Shown here: positions 1 through 6,707 of the stretch, piece by piece
How the letters are laid out: every line of letters starts with the position of its first letter
Position numbering within the stretch: position 1 is the first letter of the stretch
Assembly (NCBI GenBank): GCA_038236965.1
Contig: JBBRZF010000111.1
Coordinates: 1 to 11,845, forward strand
Length of the DNA stretch: 11,845 nt
Direction of reading: 5' to 3'
Source of the DNA: JBBRZF01 sp038236965
GTDB lineage: Bacteria; Acidobacteriota; Terriglobia; Terriglobales; Acidobacteriaceae
Made by a program: the position numbers and the translations under genes
The notes under the pieces: generated by a model
Seen by the model: only the letters and a program-made list of their open reading frames with translations
The model's database searches: none
What the model was told of the DNA's origin: nothing

Positions 1-2
1 AC

Positions 3-1472
3 ATGAGGTTCTTCAAGCACGTTACGATCTTGCACGGCTGCGCAGTTGGCGGAGGATCCATCACCTATGCGACGACCATGCTTCGTCCGCCGGACAAGGT
101 GTGGGAATCGGGCTCGTGGGCTGGACTTGCCGATTGGAAAGTCGAGATGCCAGAGTATTACGACACGGCGTCGCGCATGCTCGGGGTAATCGAGAACCGC
201 ATTCTAGGCCCTGCGGATCTGCTGCTAAAAAAAGTGGCGGAAGCGACCGGAGTGGGTTCAACCTTCTATCGCACCAGCGTCGCCGTGTTGCAAGGTCCCG
301 AGGGAAGTCCAGGTGGAGACACCATTCCCGATCCTTTTTTTGGCGGTGCAGGGCCAGAACGTACCACATGCAAGGGCTGCGGCGGATGCATGATGGGCTG
401 CCGTCATGGCGCTAAGAACACTCTCGATCTTAACTATCTTTATCTCGCGGAAAAGCGCGGCGCTCAAGTACTTGCGGAGACGAAGGTGGTCGACGTGAAG
501 CCTTTGAATGGAAGCGACGGCGCCGACGGATACGAAGTTAACACCGTTAACTCTATTTCGCTTATCGGAGGCGGGAGGCGGCGATTCACTTGTCGCGGCA
601 TTGTGTTTTCGGCTTCGTCACTTGGAACTATGGAATTGTTGTTCAGTCTTAAAGATAAGGGCTCATTGCCAGCCATCAGTGATCAGCTTGGAAAGCGCGT
701 GCGTACCAACTCCGAGTCGCTGATCGGCGTTCGCATTCCCGGTTCGAGCGATGACCTGTCCAAAGGGGTGGCGATAGGTTCGGGAGTTTACATCGATGAA
801 CACACGCACATTGAGGCCGTTCGCTATCCGAACGGGTCCGACGCGATGAGTTTTCTCTCCACGATACTCACCAGCGGACGTCCCGGAAGAGCGCGCATAG
901 GGTCGTGGGTCAAGAACCTTCTGCTCTCAATGGTGCGTCGGCCAATCAAAACCTTTCAGATCCTACGTCCGCATGGTTGGGCCAGAGAGAGCGTGATCCT
1001 GCTCTGCATGCAGGCTCTAGAGGCGCATATCGACATGGCTTGGGAGCGTCCGTGGTTTTGGCCATTCCAAAAGTTTTTGGTGAGCCGCGGCAAAAAAGTG
1101 CCAACCTACATCTCCCAGGCAAATGATTTTGCGACCAAGTTCGCAGCCATAACTGGCGGAGTTGCAATGAGCATGTTGCCTGAAATCTTGTTCGACGTTC
1201 CCGGTACGGCGCACTGCCTGGGCGGTTGCGTTATTGGAGACTCCCGGCACACTGGCGTGGTGGATGTCCGCAGCCGCGTATTTGGGTATAAGAATATGTA
1301 TGTGTGCGATGGTTCGATGGTGTCGGCGAATCTTGGTGTCAATCCGAGCCTGACTATAACCGCACTCACAGAACGGGCCATGACCTTTATTCCCTCGGCG
1401 GCGCAAGCGACTTGGGACGATTCTGCATCCGGAGGTGAACTCGCCTTTGTGAGCGAGGTCAAGCGGGCCTGA
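3..1472 (+). CDS. GMC-family FAD oxidoreductase (cholesterol oxidase-like), 5' end cut off by the window
   Basis: FAD-dependent glucose-methanol-choline family oxidoreductase that probably oxidises an alcohol or sterol-like substrate; the substrate cannot be told from sequence. The visible 489 residues begin at an ATG two bases from the window edge, but this Met is probably internal: the usual N-terminal Rossmann motif (GxGxxG) is absent, and the read starts just before the second flavin-contact stretch, GCAVGGGSITYATTM (about residues 12-26). A four-cysteine group C123-x2-C126-x2-C129-x3-C133 is followed by the family block RHGAKNTLDLNYL; this ferredoxin-like group is known in the ChoD-like branch of GMC proteins. 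The C-terminal catalytic block is present: AHCLGGC with His404 and GVNPSLTI with Asn447, matching the His/Asn pair of cholesterol oxidases. It ends at TGA 1470-1472. No terminator hairpin is visible downstream. The family call is firm; the substrate is unknown. Confidence 0.88.
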   Translation: MRFFKHVTILHGCAVGGGSITYATTMLRPPDKVWESGSWAGLADWKVEMPEYYDTASRMLGVIENRILGPADLLLKKVAEATGVGSTFYRTSVAVLQGPEGSPGGDTIPDPFFGGAGPERTTCKGCGGCMMGCRHGAKNTLDLNYLYLAEKRGAQVLAETKVVDVKPLNGSDGADGYEVNTVNSISLIGGGRRRFTCRGIVFSASSLGTMELLFSLKDKGSLPAISDQLGKRVRTNSESLIGVRIPGSSDDLSKGVAIGSGVYIDEHTHIEAVRYPNGSDAMSFLSTILTSGRPGRARIGSWVKNLLLSMVRRPIKTFQILRPHGWARESVILLCMQALEAHIDMAWERPWFWPFQKFLVSRGKKVPTYISQANDFATKFAAITGGVAMSMLPEILFDVPGTAHCLGGCVIGDSRHTGVVDVRSRVFGYKNMYVCDGSMVSANLGVNPSLTITALTERAMTFIPSAAQATWDDSASGGELAFVSEVKRA

Positions 1473-1600
1473 TCCGATCTGCTATTGTCTGGTGCGTGTC
1501 TGTTTCTTCCCGGAAGGCCTCGTTACGAGCAGGAGAAACCGCACCGACAAGTCGATGGCGGATATGGTTTCTTCTGTTGAATAGAAATAAGAAGAATATT

Positions 1601-1970
1601 TGGTGGAGGCGAGGGGAGTTGAACCCCTGTCCGAAAATGCCACTGGTCAAGAGACTACATACTTAGTCCTGTTCCTGCCGTGGGCCATTACCCCACAACG
1701 TTCGCCCTTTGCGCTAAGAACGGACAAGAAACGCAAGTGGCTAGCCTGTTGGTCTCGCCTCGAGTCCCCAGACGTAGGGCCCAAAGCCAGTTCGCTGTGC
1801 GACGCCCTTTTACAGCCCACGAACAAAGCCGTAAAGAGCGGCAACCTAAATAATTAAGCTGCGTAAGCCATTTGGTTATTGGCAATTGTGTTTTTGCACA
1901 CGATTACGGATGCATGCACTCCGGTATGCCTCTTGGCCGCGAACAATTCCGTCGAAGCCGTGACGCCCCC
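1601..1970 (-). ncRNA. ssrA: tmRNA (transfer-messenger RNA)
   Basis: One-piece tmRNA of about 370 nt, which with SmpB rescues stalled ribosomes and tags incomplete proteins for proteolysis. The 5' end at 1970 reads GGGGGCGTCACGGCTTCGAC, the classic tmRNA start. The 3' end encodes CCA at 1603-1601. The 7-bp acceptor stem pairs GGGGGCG (1970-1964) with CGCCTCC (1611-1605) with one G-U pair. The T-arm is AGGGG-TTCAACT-CCCCT (1628-1612). The tag reading frame is 1883-1854: GCC AAT AAC CAA ATG GCT TAC GCA GCT TAA, giving ANNQMAYAA, with an A at position -4 before the resume codon as in E. coli. Open reading frames crossing this RNA on either strand are chance. Identification is near certain; the exact tag start is inferred from the frame and the YAA end. 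Confidence 0.97.
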
Positions 1971-2028
1971 ACTTGGGTAAAGCGAAACGACAGACGGCCT
2001 TGGGGGCCGTTGTCAAAGAACTACTTCT

Positions 2029-2056
2029 ACTCTAGCAGCCTGCCGAGAGAAGTCAA
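2029..2056 (-). promoter_or_regulatory. Candidate sigma-70 promoter for the tmRNA
   Basis: On the minus strand a -35-like TTGACT (2056-2051, 5 of 6 consensus) and a -10-like TAGAGT (2034-2029, 4 of 6) are separated by 16 bp. Transcription would start near 2022, giving a leader of about 50 nt that RNase P would trim to the mature 5' end at 1970, as is normal for tmRNA. The consensus match is moderate, so this is a candidate only. Confidence 0.35.
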
Positions 2057-2113
2057 CCTATACACCATCAGATGCAGCCTGCGTCCCCCTGATTCAACCA
2101 TTCCCACGCTCTG

Positions 2114-3466
2114 TTACTTGGCTTCCAGCGGTGCCGACACCGTGCCAAGCCTCCCCCTCTGGTTATCGCGGATCATGAACCTGACGTTGTATTTTCCGGG
2201 CGGCACCGAGATCTCATCTTTGTAGGTGAATCCGCCCGCGGTGATTTCCGCGACCGACTCCGCCTTCAGATTGCCCATGACCACCTTCGATATCTCCGGC
2301 CCAGGCTTGCCCTGAAGCGTGAATGCCATCGCGGCGATGCGCAGGCTGAACGCGTTCTTGTTGGTCACGTCGATTGTGAAAGCGGAGATTGGAAGCTTCA
2401 CCGCGAATTGCGCCTTGGTCTTGCCGTTATCCTGTGTCTGTCCCAGCCAGCGAACGTCCATTGCCACGCCCGTGTAGTCGAGCGGAGAGATCAAAGCTGT
2501 TGCGAGTTGCACTTCCAAATCGTGGAGGCCGCCGTTTTTCGGATCGCCGACCAGGTAGCCTGAACGCGAGCGGGCGGTCACGCGTTCGCGATTCACTTGC
2601 ACCTTCAGCTTGTGACAGCCCGGCTTGCGCGTCTCGCTACCCAGATAGAATCCCATGAGGTAATACTGTTTGGAATCCTGTCTGGCCTCCGCGAAGCACT
2701 TGCTTAGATCGTTGCGATCCACGCAGGCTTTTCCTCCGGTCGCGTCGGCAAAATTCCGCAGACTATCGACCGTAAGGCGGTAACGATCCATCGATGGCAT
2801 TCGCGACACGCCTCTCCGCATCCCGGCACGTGTCACATCAAAGCTGCGCTCATATTCGTAATTGACCAGACCTTCGGCGGTGATGGGGTAGATCGCGATG
2901 TTTGCATCGCTCATCGCGCGCCAGGCGTGCTTGTAATAGTGGATCATGTCCGTGCCGGCCGATTGGCGGTTCCACGGGTCATCCAATAGAAACGGAAATC
3001 CCGAAGTCGCCCACAACATGGTCTTGCGCCCGGGGATTCCGGCGTAAGCTTGCGCAACCTGTTCCATCGCCATCATCGTCGAGCGGATCGCGTTACGCTG
3101 CTGCACGTCGTTGAACACGGCATTCGACTTCGCCTCCAGCGCCGCGAGCGCGCCCTCCTCCTGCGCCACTTCCTTCAGCTCTTGCTCGTTGAGATAGTTG
3201 CCGTCAGACCCGGTCGTCTCTATCGGCGAGACCTTGCCGCGCACACATCTCAGTGCTGCCATCAGCACCTTCGTGTCCGTCGTGAAGGGATGGATTTCTC
3301 GGATGCCCTCGTTCGTGATCGCCAGCAGTGCAGCAGGTTCGTTGAGCGTGAGCGACTTGGAGAGGAAGTCCAGCATCTCGTTTCGCGCGCGGGCCTGCGA
3401 CAGAAACGGTGTGTTCAGCAGGTCCATCACGATGATGAGAACTCGCTGCGGAGAAGTGTCATCCAC
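2114..3466 (-). CDS. VWFA-related protein, acidobacterial type: main body, separated by a frame break from its N-terminus
   Basis: Large C-terminal part (450 residues) of a secreted VWFA-related protein of the kind that is abundant in Acidobacteriota (TIGR03436-like). Its role is unknown; an extracytoplasmic binding or surface function is usually supposed. The VWA core begins at RVLIIVMDLLNT (about residues 8-19), where the metal-site motif is D-x-x-N-T rather than the canonical DxSxS, as in this subgroup. The strand GRKTMLWATSGFPF (about 146-159) is another family signature. The rest is a beta-rich C-terminal region ending in LEAK. The Met at 3466 is not a natural start: the frame reads through it from upstream as GDYTNVTVDDTSP, which is family sequence. 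The signal peptide and first domain lie in a different frame at 3427-3702. Unless translated by some recoding, this body would lack an export signal, so the gene is probably broken in this sequence. Confidence 0.8.
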   Translation of the reverse strand: MDDTSPQRVLIIVMDLLNTPFLSQARARNEMLDFLSKSLTLNEPAALLAITNEGIREIHPFTTDTKVLMAALRCVRGKVSPIETTGSDGNYLNEQELKEVAQEEGALAALEAKSNAVFNDVQQRNAIRSTMMAMEQVAQAYAGIPGRKTMLWATSGFPFLLDDPWNRQSAGTDMIHYYKHAWRAMSDANIAIYPITAEGLVNYEYERSFDVTRAGMRRGVSRMPSMDRYRLTVDSLRNFADATGGKACVDRNDLSKCFAEARQDSKQYYLMGFYLGSETRKPGCHKLKVQVNRERVTARSRSGYLVGDPKNGGLHDLEVQLATALISPLDYTGVAMDVRWLGQTQDNGKTKAQFAVKLPISAFTIDVTNKNAFSLRIAAMAFTLQGKPGPEISKVVMGNLKAESVAEITAGGFTYKDEISVPPGKYNVRFMIRDNQRGRLGTVSAPLEAK

Positions 3467-3702
3467 CGTGACGTTGGTGTAATCGCCCGCAGCGCGCCTC
3501 CGCTCTCCTTCAGCACGAAGTCCGTCTTCGTGAGTCCGGAAACGTGCTTGCCCGATTTGTCGGTCACCAGTACGGGTACAACCACCAGTTCTGATCGCGA
3601 CACAATGGTCGAAGTAGGAGGCTCGGTACTCGACTGCGCCATTGAGAGTGTTGCTACCGGCAAACAGCAGATAAGCAGGAGTGCAAAGGCGACGCGTTTC
3701 AT
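3427..3702 (-). pseudogene. N-terminal fragment of the VWFA-related protein (signal peptide and first domain), out of frame with the body
   Basis: Starts at ATG 3702 with GAGAAAG a few bases upstream as a possible ribosome binding site. Residues 1-22 (MKRVAFALLLICCLPVATLS) form a Sec signal peptide. They are followed by a short linker and SELVVVPVLVTDKSGKHVSG then LTKTDFVLKESG, the standard opening of acidobacterial VWFA-related proteins. After about residue 72 the frame goes out of register (ALRAITPTSRWMTL...) and stops at 3427, inside the start of the VWA body. The family continuation GDYTNVTV lies in another frame from about 3495. Comparison with the usual layout suggests that about 25-30 residues between the two parts are gone, so the lesion is a deletion of some 70-90 bp whose length is not a multiple of three, not a single-base slip. 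Confidence 0.75.
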
Positions 3703-3969
3703 TCTTTCTCGATTGGTTGGAACATGAGTATGAGTTCAGAAGCAGATGCGCCGCGATTCGAATACAATCTCTAGTGGCTTGCGGTAGGCGGAATATTGCG
3801 ACTCCCGCACGCTTAGCTCATCCAATTTATTGTCACCGACTTCAATGCAGATGATCTCAGAACTCAAAACTCGTCACGTCGCGGCAGTTCACGCTGTGGG
3901 GGAGTCATGCTCTTGCAGCGTCGCACAAAGTATAGCGAGGGTCGGGATTTTTACAAGGGTGTGTAGCCG
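3703..3969. other. Divergent intergenic region between the VWFA-related gene and bshC
   Basis: This 267-bp region should contain promoters for both flanking genes. I found no convincing -35/-10 pair: TATAGC near 3932 has only a poorly spaced TTGCAG upstream. No RNA gene, repeat array or hairpin terminator stands out. Confidence 0.4.
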
Positions 3970-5571
3970 GTGAAATCAGACTGCGTGGCCTTCTCGGCGA
4001 TTCCGCACTCTTCCAGACTTTTTCTGGATTTCCTTTCCCATTCGCCAAATCTCGCGCCATTCTATCCTCGAACTGCTGACACCTCCTGGGCTCTCGATGA
4101 AGCGCGAAACCTGCGTTTTGACGCCGTGCGTCGTGCCCGCGTCGCCGAGGTACTAGAGCGGCAGAACCGTGCCTACGGAGCCAGCGAGACGACCTTGTCT
4201 AATATCGAGCGGCTGCGCAAGGGCGCGGTGGCTGCCGTGTCCGGGCAGCAGGTCGGATTATTCGGCGGACCGTTGTACTCTTTGCTCAAGGCTGCGTCGG
4301 CAATTCGACTGGCGCAAGACCTTACCCGGCAGGGCATAGAGGCGATACCAGTTTTCTGGCTTGCTACGGAAGATCACGATCTTGCAGAAGTAAACCACGC
4401 ATTGCTGGCGGATGCTCGCGGCGAGTTGACCCGATTGACCTCCATCTCCGCCGGAGTGACGGCGGCTCCGGTGGCGCAGGTGTCTTTTGGCCCGGAGATC
4501 GAGGACGTAGTTGCGCGTGCGTGCGCGTTGCTCGGCGAGGGCGAAGTTGCCGACGCATTGCGCGACAGTTATCGCCCCGGAGAGAATTACGGAAGTGCCT
4601 ACGCTAAATTATTCTCGCGGCTCACTCGCGAGCATGGTGTGGTCATGCTCGATCCCATCGACCGCGAATGGCACGAGATCGCAAAACCGATTCTGCGCGA
4701 AGCCATCGAGCGCGCAGCCGAGTTGGACGATGCGTTACTCGCCCGCGGAAAGAAGTTGCGCGAGGCGGAATATCACGAGCAGGTAAAAGTCACCGACGAG
4801 TCCACGCTGCTGTTTGCTTTTGATCATGGCGAGCGCAGAGTGATACATCGCGCAAATGGTGAGTTTACTATCGGCAAGACGCGACTGACGAAGGATGCGT
4901 TGCTGCAGCGAATCGACGATCATCCGGAAGAGTTCAGCCCGAACGTCCTGTTGCGCCCCGTTATGCAGGACTACCTGTTGCCAACGGTGGCCTACTTCGG
5001 CGGTCCGGCGGAGATCGCTTATTTTGCGCAAGTCGCGGTGGTTTATGAAAAAGTTTTGGGACGCGTCACTCCCATCGTCCCACGACTTAGCGTGACGCTG
5101 GTGGATACGCGAATGGAACGTTTTCTGAAGCGCTATTCGCTGAATATGCCCGACCTGTTCCATGGTGGGGAACATCTACGTGAGTGTCTGGCTGCACGCG
5201 TCCTGCCGGCAGAACTGCAGCAGGACTTGGCCAGGACCGAGCAGGAATTGAGTGAGAACCTTTCCGCCATTCGCTCGGCGTTGGAAAAACTGGACAAGAC
5301 TCTGGTGGAGGCCCTTGAGCGAAGTTCGCGCAAAATGCTCTACCAGCTTGGAAAGATAAAAACCAAAGCAGCGCGTGCGGAACTCCGTCGCAACCAGCAG
5401 TTGAATTCCGACGCCCAGGCGATCCTCGGCCTTCTTTTCCCAGAGAGGAACCTACAGGAACGAGAACTGTCGGGAATACAGTTCCTCGCGCAACACGGGG
5501 TTGGATTATTGGATACCCTCGTGCTTGCTGCCGGAACTCACTGTCCCGGACACCAGATTCTTTATCTTTAA
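3970..5571 (+). CDS. bshC: Bacillithiol biosynthesis cysteine-adding enzyme BshC
   Basis: Cytoplasmic enzyme assigned to the last step of bacillithiol synthesis, adding cysteine to glucosaminyl-malate. The 533-residue length matches the family (about 540). Signatures are SGQQVGLFGGPLYSLLKAAS (about residues 91-110), the nucleotide-binding-like region with PVFWLATEDHDLAEV (about 127-141), the central RPVMQDYLLPTVAYFGGPAE block, and a C-terminal helical, coiled-coil part from about residue 415 that carries FPERNLQER before the end HCPGHQILYL. The start is GTG 3970: an in-frame TAG lies two codons upstream, so no earlier start is possible, and a weak AAGGG sits about 10 bases before it. No bshA or bshB is in this window, so the pathway genes are dispersed. 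The gene stands apart from the downstream small gene by 84 bp. Confidence 0.93.
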   Translation: MKSDCVAFSAIPHSSRLFLDFLSHSPNLAPFYPRTADTSWALDEARNLRFDAVRRARVAEVLERQNRAYGASETTLSNIERLRKGAVAAVSGQQVGLFGGPLYSLLKAASAIRLAQDLTRQGIEAIPVFWLATEDHDLAEVNHALLADARGELTRLTSISAGVTAAPVAQVSFGPEIEDVVARACALLGEGEVADALRDSYRPGENYGSAYAKLFSRLTREHGVVMLDPIDREWHEIAKPILREAIERAAELDDALLARGKKLREAEYHEQVKVTDESTLLFAFDHGERRVIHRANGEFTIGKTRLTKDALLQRIDDHPEEFSPNVLLRPVMQDYLLPTVAYFGGPAEIAYFAQVAVVYEKVLGRVTPIVPRLSVTLVDTRMERFLKRYSLNMPDLFHGGEHLRECLAARVLPAELQQDLARTEQELSENLSAIRSALEKLDKTLVEALERSSRKMLYQLGKIKTKAARAELRRNQQLNSDAQAILGLLFPERNLQERELSGIQFLAQHGVGLLDTLVLAAGTHCPGHQILYL

Positions 5572-5655
5572 AAGCGCAATTCCTCCGTTCGATTTTCTCA
5601 AGCACTGTCTTGAAACGAGAACCTAATCGAGCGGTTTTTGCGTTACCATCTCTGC

Positions 5656-5964
5656 ATGACGAAGAATGTACCTGCGTTCGAAGTGACGTGTCCGTGTTGC
5701 GACGCGATCCTGAAGATCGACCCCGACACGAAGTCGGTGATTGCGCATACAGCGAAGGCTGTGCCGAAGACTTTTCTCGACATGGAAGATGCAGCTCGCG
5801 CGATGAAAGAACGCGACTCACGCAAGGAATCACTCTTCCGTCAGTCGGTGGAGGCGGAGAAAAATAAGAGCGACGTGCTCGACAAGAAATTTCAGGAAGC
5901 GGTTCGTCGCGCTAAAGAGACTCCCGATACTGGTAAGCCGCTGCGCGACTTCGATCTCGACTGA
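5656..5964 (+). CDS. Small conserved protein with an N-terminal CPCC motif and a charged helical tail, function unknown
   Basis: A 102-residue cytoplasmic protein from ATG 5656. An in-frame TTG at 5638 could add six residues (MRYHLC), but MTKNVPAFEVTCPCC looks like the natural opening; neither start has a clear Shine-Dalgarno. Residues 8-19 read FEVTCPCCDAIL, a half zinc-ribbon-like knuckle (Cys12, 14, 15) without the second cysteine pair a full zinc ribbon needs. Residues about 45-90 are rich in Lys, Glu, Arg and Ala and probably form a long amphipathic helix; the C-terminus is acidic (DFDLD). I recall similar small proteins from Acidobacteriota, but not a function. Its TGA overlaps the next gene's ATG (TGATG), so it is probably translationally coupled to the phosphodiesterase. 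Confidence 0.8.
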   Translation: MTKNVPAFEVTCPCCDAILKIDPDTKSVIAHTAKAVPKTFLDMEDAARAMKERDSRKESLFRQSVEAEKNKSDVLDKKFQEAVRRAKETPDTGKPLRDFDLD

Positions 5965-6707
5965 TGCGAGATTGGGCGCAATCGCCGCGTCCCTTGCTGC
6001 TGGGGCATCGAGGATGCCGCGGCGCCGAGGCGGAGAACACGTTTGCGGCCTTCGACCGCGCGCTGTCAGATGGATGCGACGGCTTCGAGTTCGACGTGCG
6101 AATCTCTGCGGACAGCAAATGCGTCGTCTGCCACGACAAAGAAGTGCGAGGCTTCGACGTGGCCCGCCATTCCTACGAACAACTCGCGACTGCTTCGCCG
6201 CATAGGTTATTTCGCACTGCTTCCAGCCAAACCTCCCCTACCGAATTGCCTTGTCTCGATGAAGTGCTGCATCGTTACGGTGAAAATGCGTTCCTGGATA
6301 TTGAATTGAAAGTTGCAGGCGTCGAAGAGCAGACGCTCGCAGCCATTGCAGAAACAGGAAAACTCCACGGATACGTTGTCTCCTCTTTTCTTCCGGAAGT
6401 GGTGCGCCGCGTTCACCAACTGGATCCCGCCGTGCCGCTCGGATACATTTTCGATAGCCGTCACGCGATGAAGCTTTGGCCCACGTTGCCGGTTCGCTAC
6501 GTGATGCCGCATTACAAACTGTTATCTCCGGAACTGATGCGCGAATTCCGTGAGGCTCGCAAAACAGTGATTAGCTGGACGGTGAATCGCCCGGAAGATA
6601 TGTCGCGCGTGGTGGAGATGGGAGTGGCTGGAGTGATAGCCGACGATACAAGGTTGCTACGCGATACGCTCAGCGCCGGTAGGCGCGACGTCAATCGCAA
6701 CCGGTAA
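5964..6707 (+). CDS. ugpQ: Glycerophosphodiester phosphodiesterase (GDPD family)
   Basis: A 247-residue TIM-barrel enzyme that hydrolyses glycerophosphodiesters, from phospholipid turnover, to glycerol-3-phosphate and an alcohol. Catalytic residues are visible: GHRG with His15 and Arg16, ENT at 23-25, FEFDV with Glu42 and Asp44, CHD with the general acid/base His57, LDIELK with Glu114 and Lys116, and the late barrel strands TVISWTVN and GVAGVIADD. There is no signal peptide, so it is cytoplasmic and UgpQ-like rather than periplasmic GlpQ. ATG 5964 shares its A with the preceding stop codon. The last 51 bp overlap the 3' end of convergent glpD, whose product consumes the glycerol-3-phosphate made here. 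The family is sure; the gene symbol is by analogy. Confidence 0.92.
   Translation: MRDWAQSPRPLLLGHRGCRGAEAENTFAAFDRALSDGCDGFEFDVRISADSKCVVCHDKEVRGFDVARHSYEQLATASPHRLFRTASSQTSPTELPCLDEVLHRYGENAFLDIELKVAGVEEQTLAAIAETGKLHGYVVSSFLPEVVRRVHQLDPAVPLGYIFDSRHAMKLWPTLPVRYVMPHYKLLSPELMREFREARKTVISWTVNRPEDMSRVVEMGVAGVIADDTRLLRDTLSAGRRDVNRNR

Noticed and set aside
1600..1857. Short open frames on both strands in 1600-1885
   Set aside because: They lie inside the tmRNA gene and are chance translations of a structured RNA.
1991..2010. ACGGCC/GGCCGT hairpin upstream of the tmRNA as a terminator
   Set aside because: A 6-bp stem with a 5-nt loop is present, but no T-run follows on either strand.
2011..2016. 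TTGACA on the minus strand as the tmRNA -35 box
   Set aside because: No acceptable -10 lies 15-19 bp downstream; the spacing to the mature 5' end is wrong for this box, and the upstream TTGACT/TAGAGT pair fits better.
3050..3727. A 225-codon open frame on the plus strand
   Set aside because: It lies antisense to the VWFA-related gene, shows no domain, and has the Arg/His/Val-rich composition expected of the complement of a GC-rich gene.
5087..5833. A 248-codon open frame on the minus strand
   Set aside because: It crosses the end of bshC, an intergenic gap and the CPCC gene, with no recognisable motif; it is the shadow of real genes on the plus strand.
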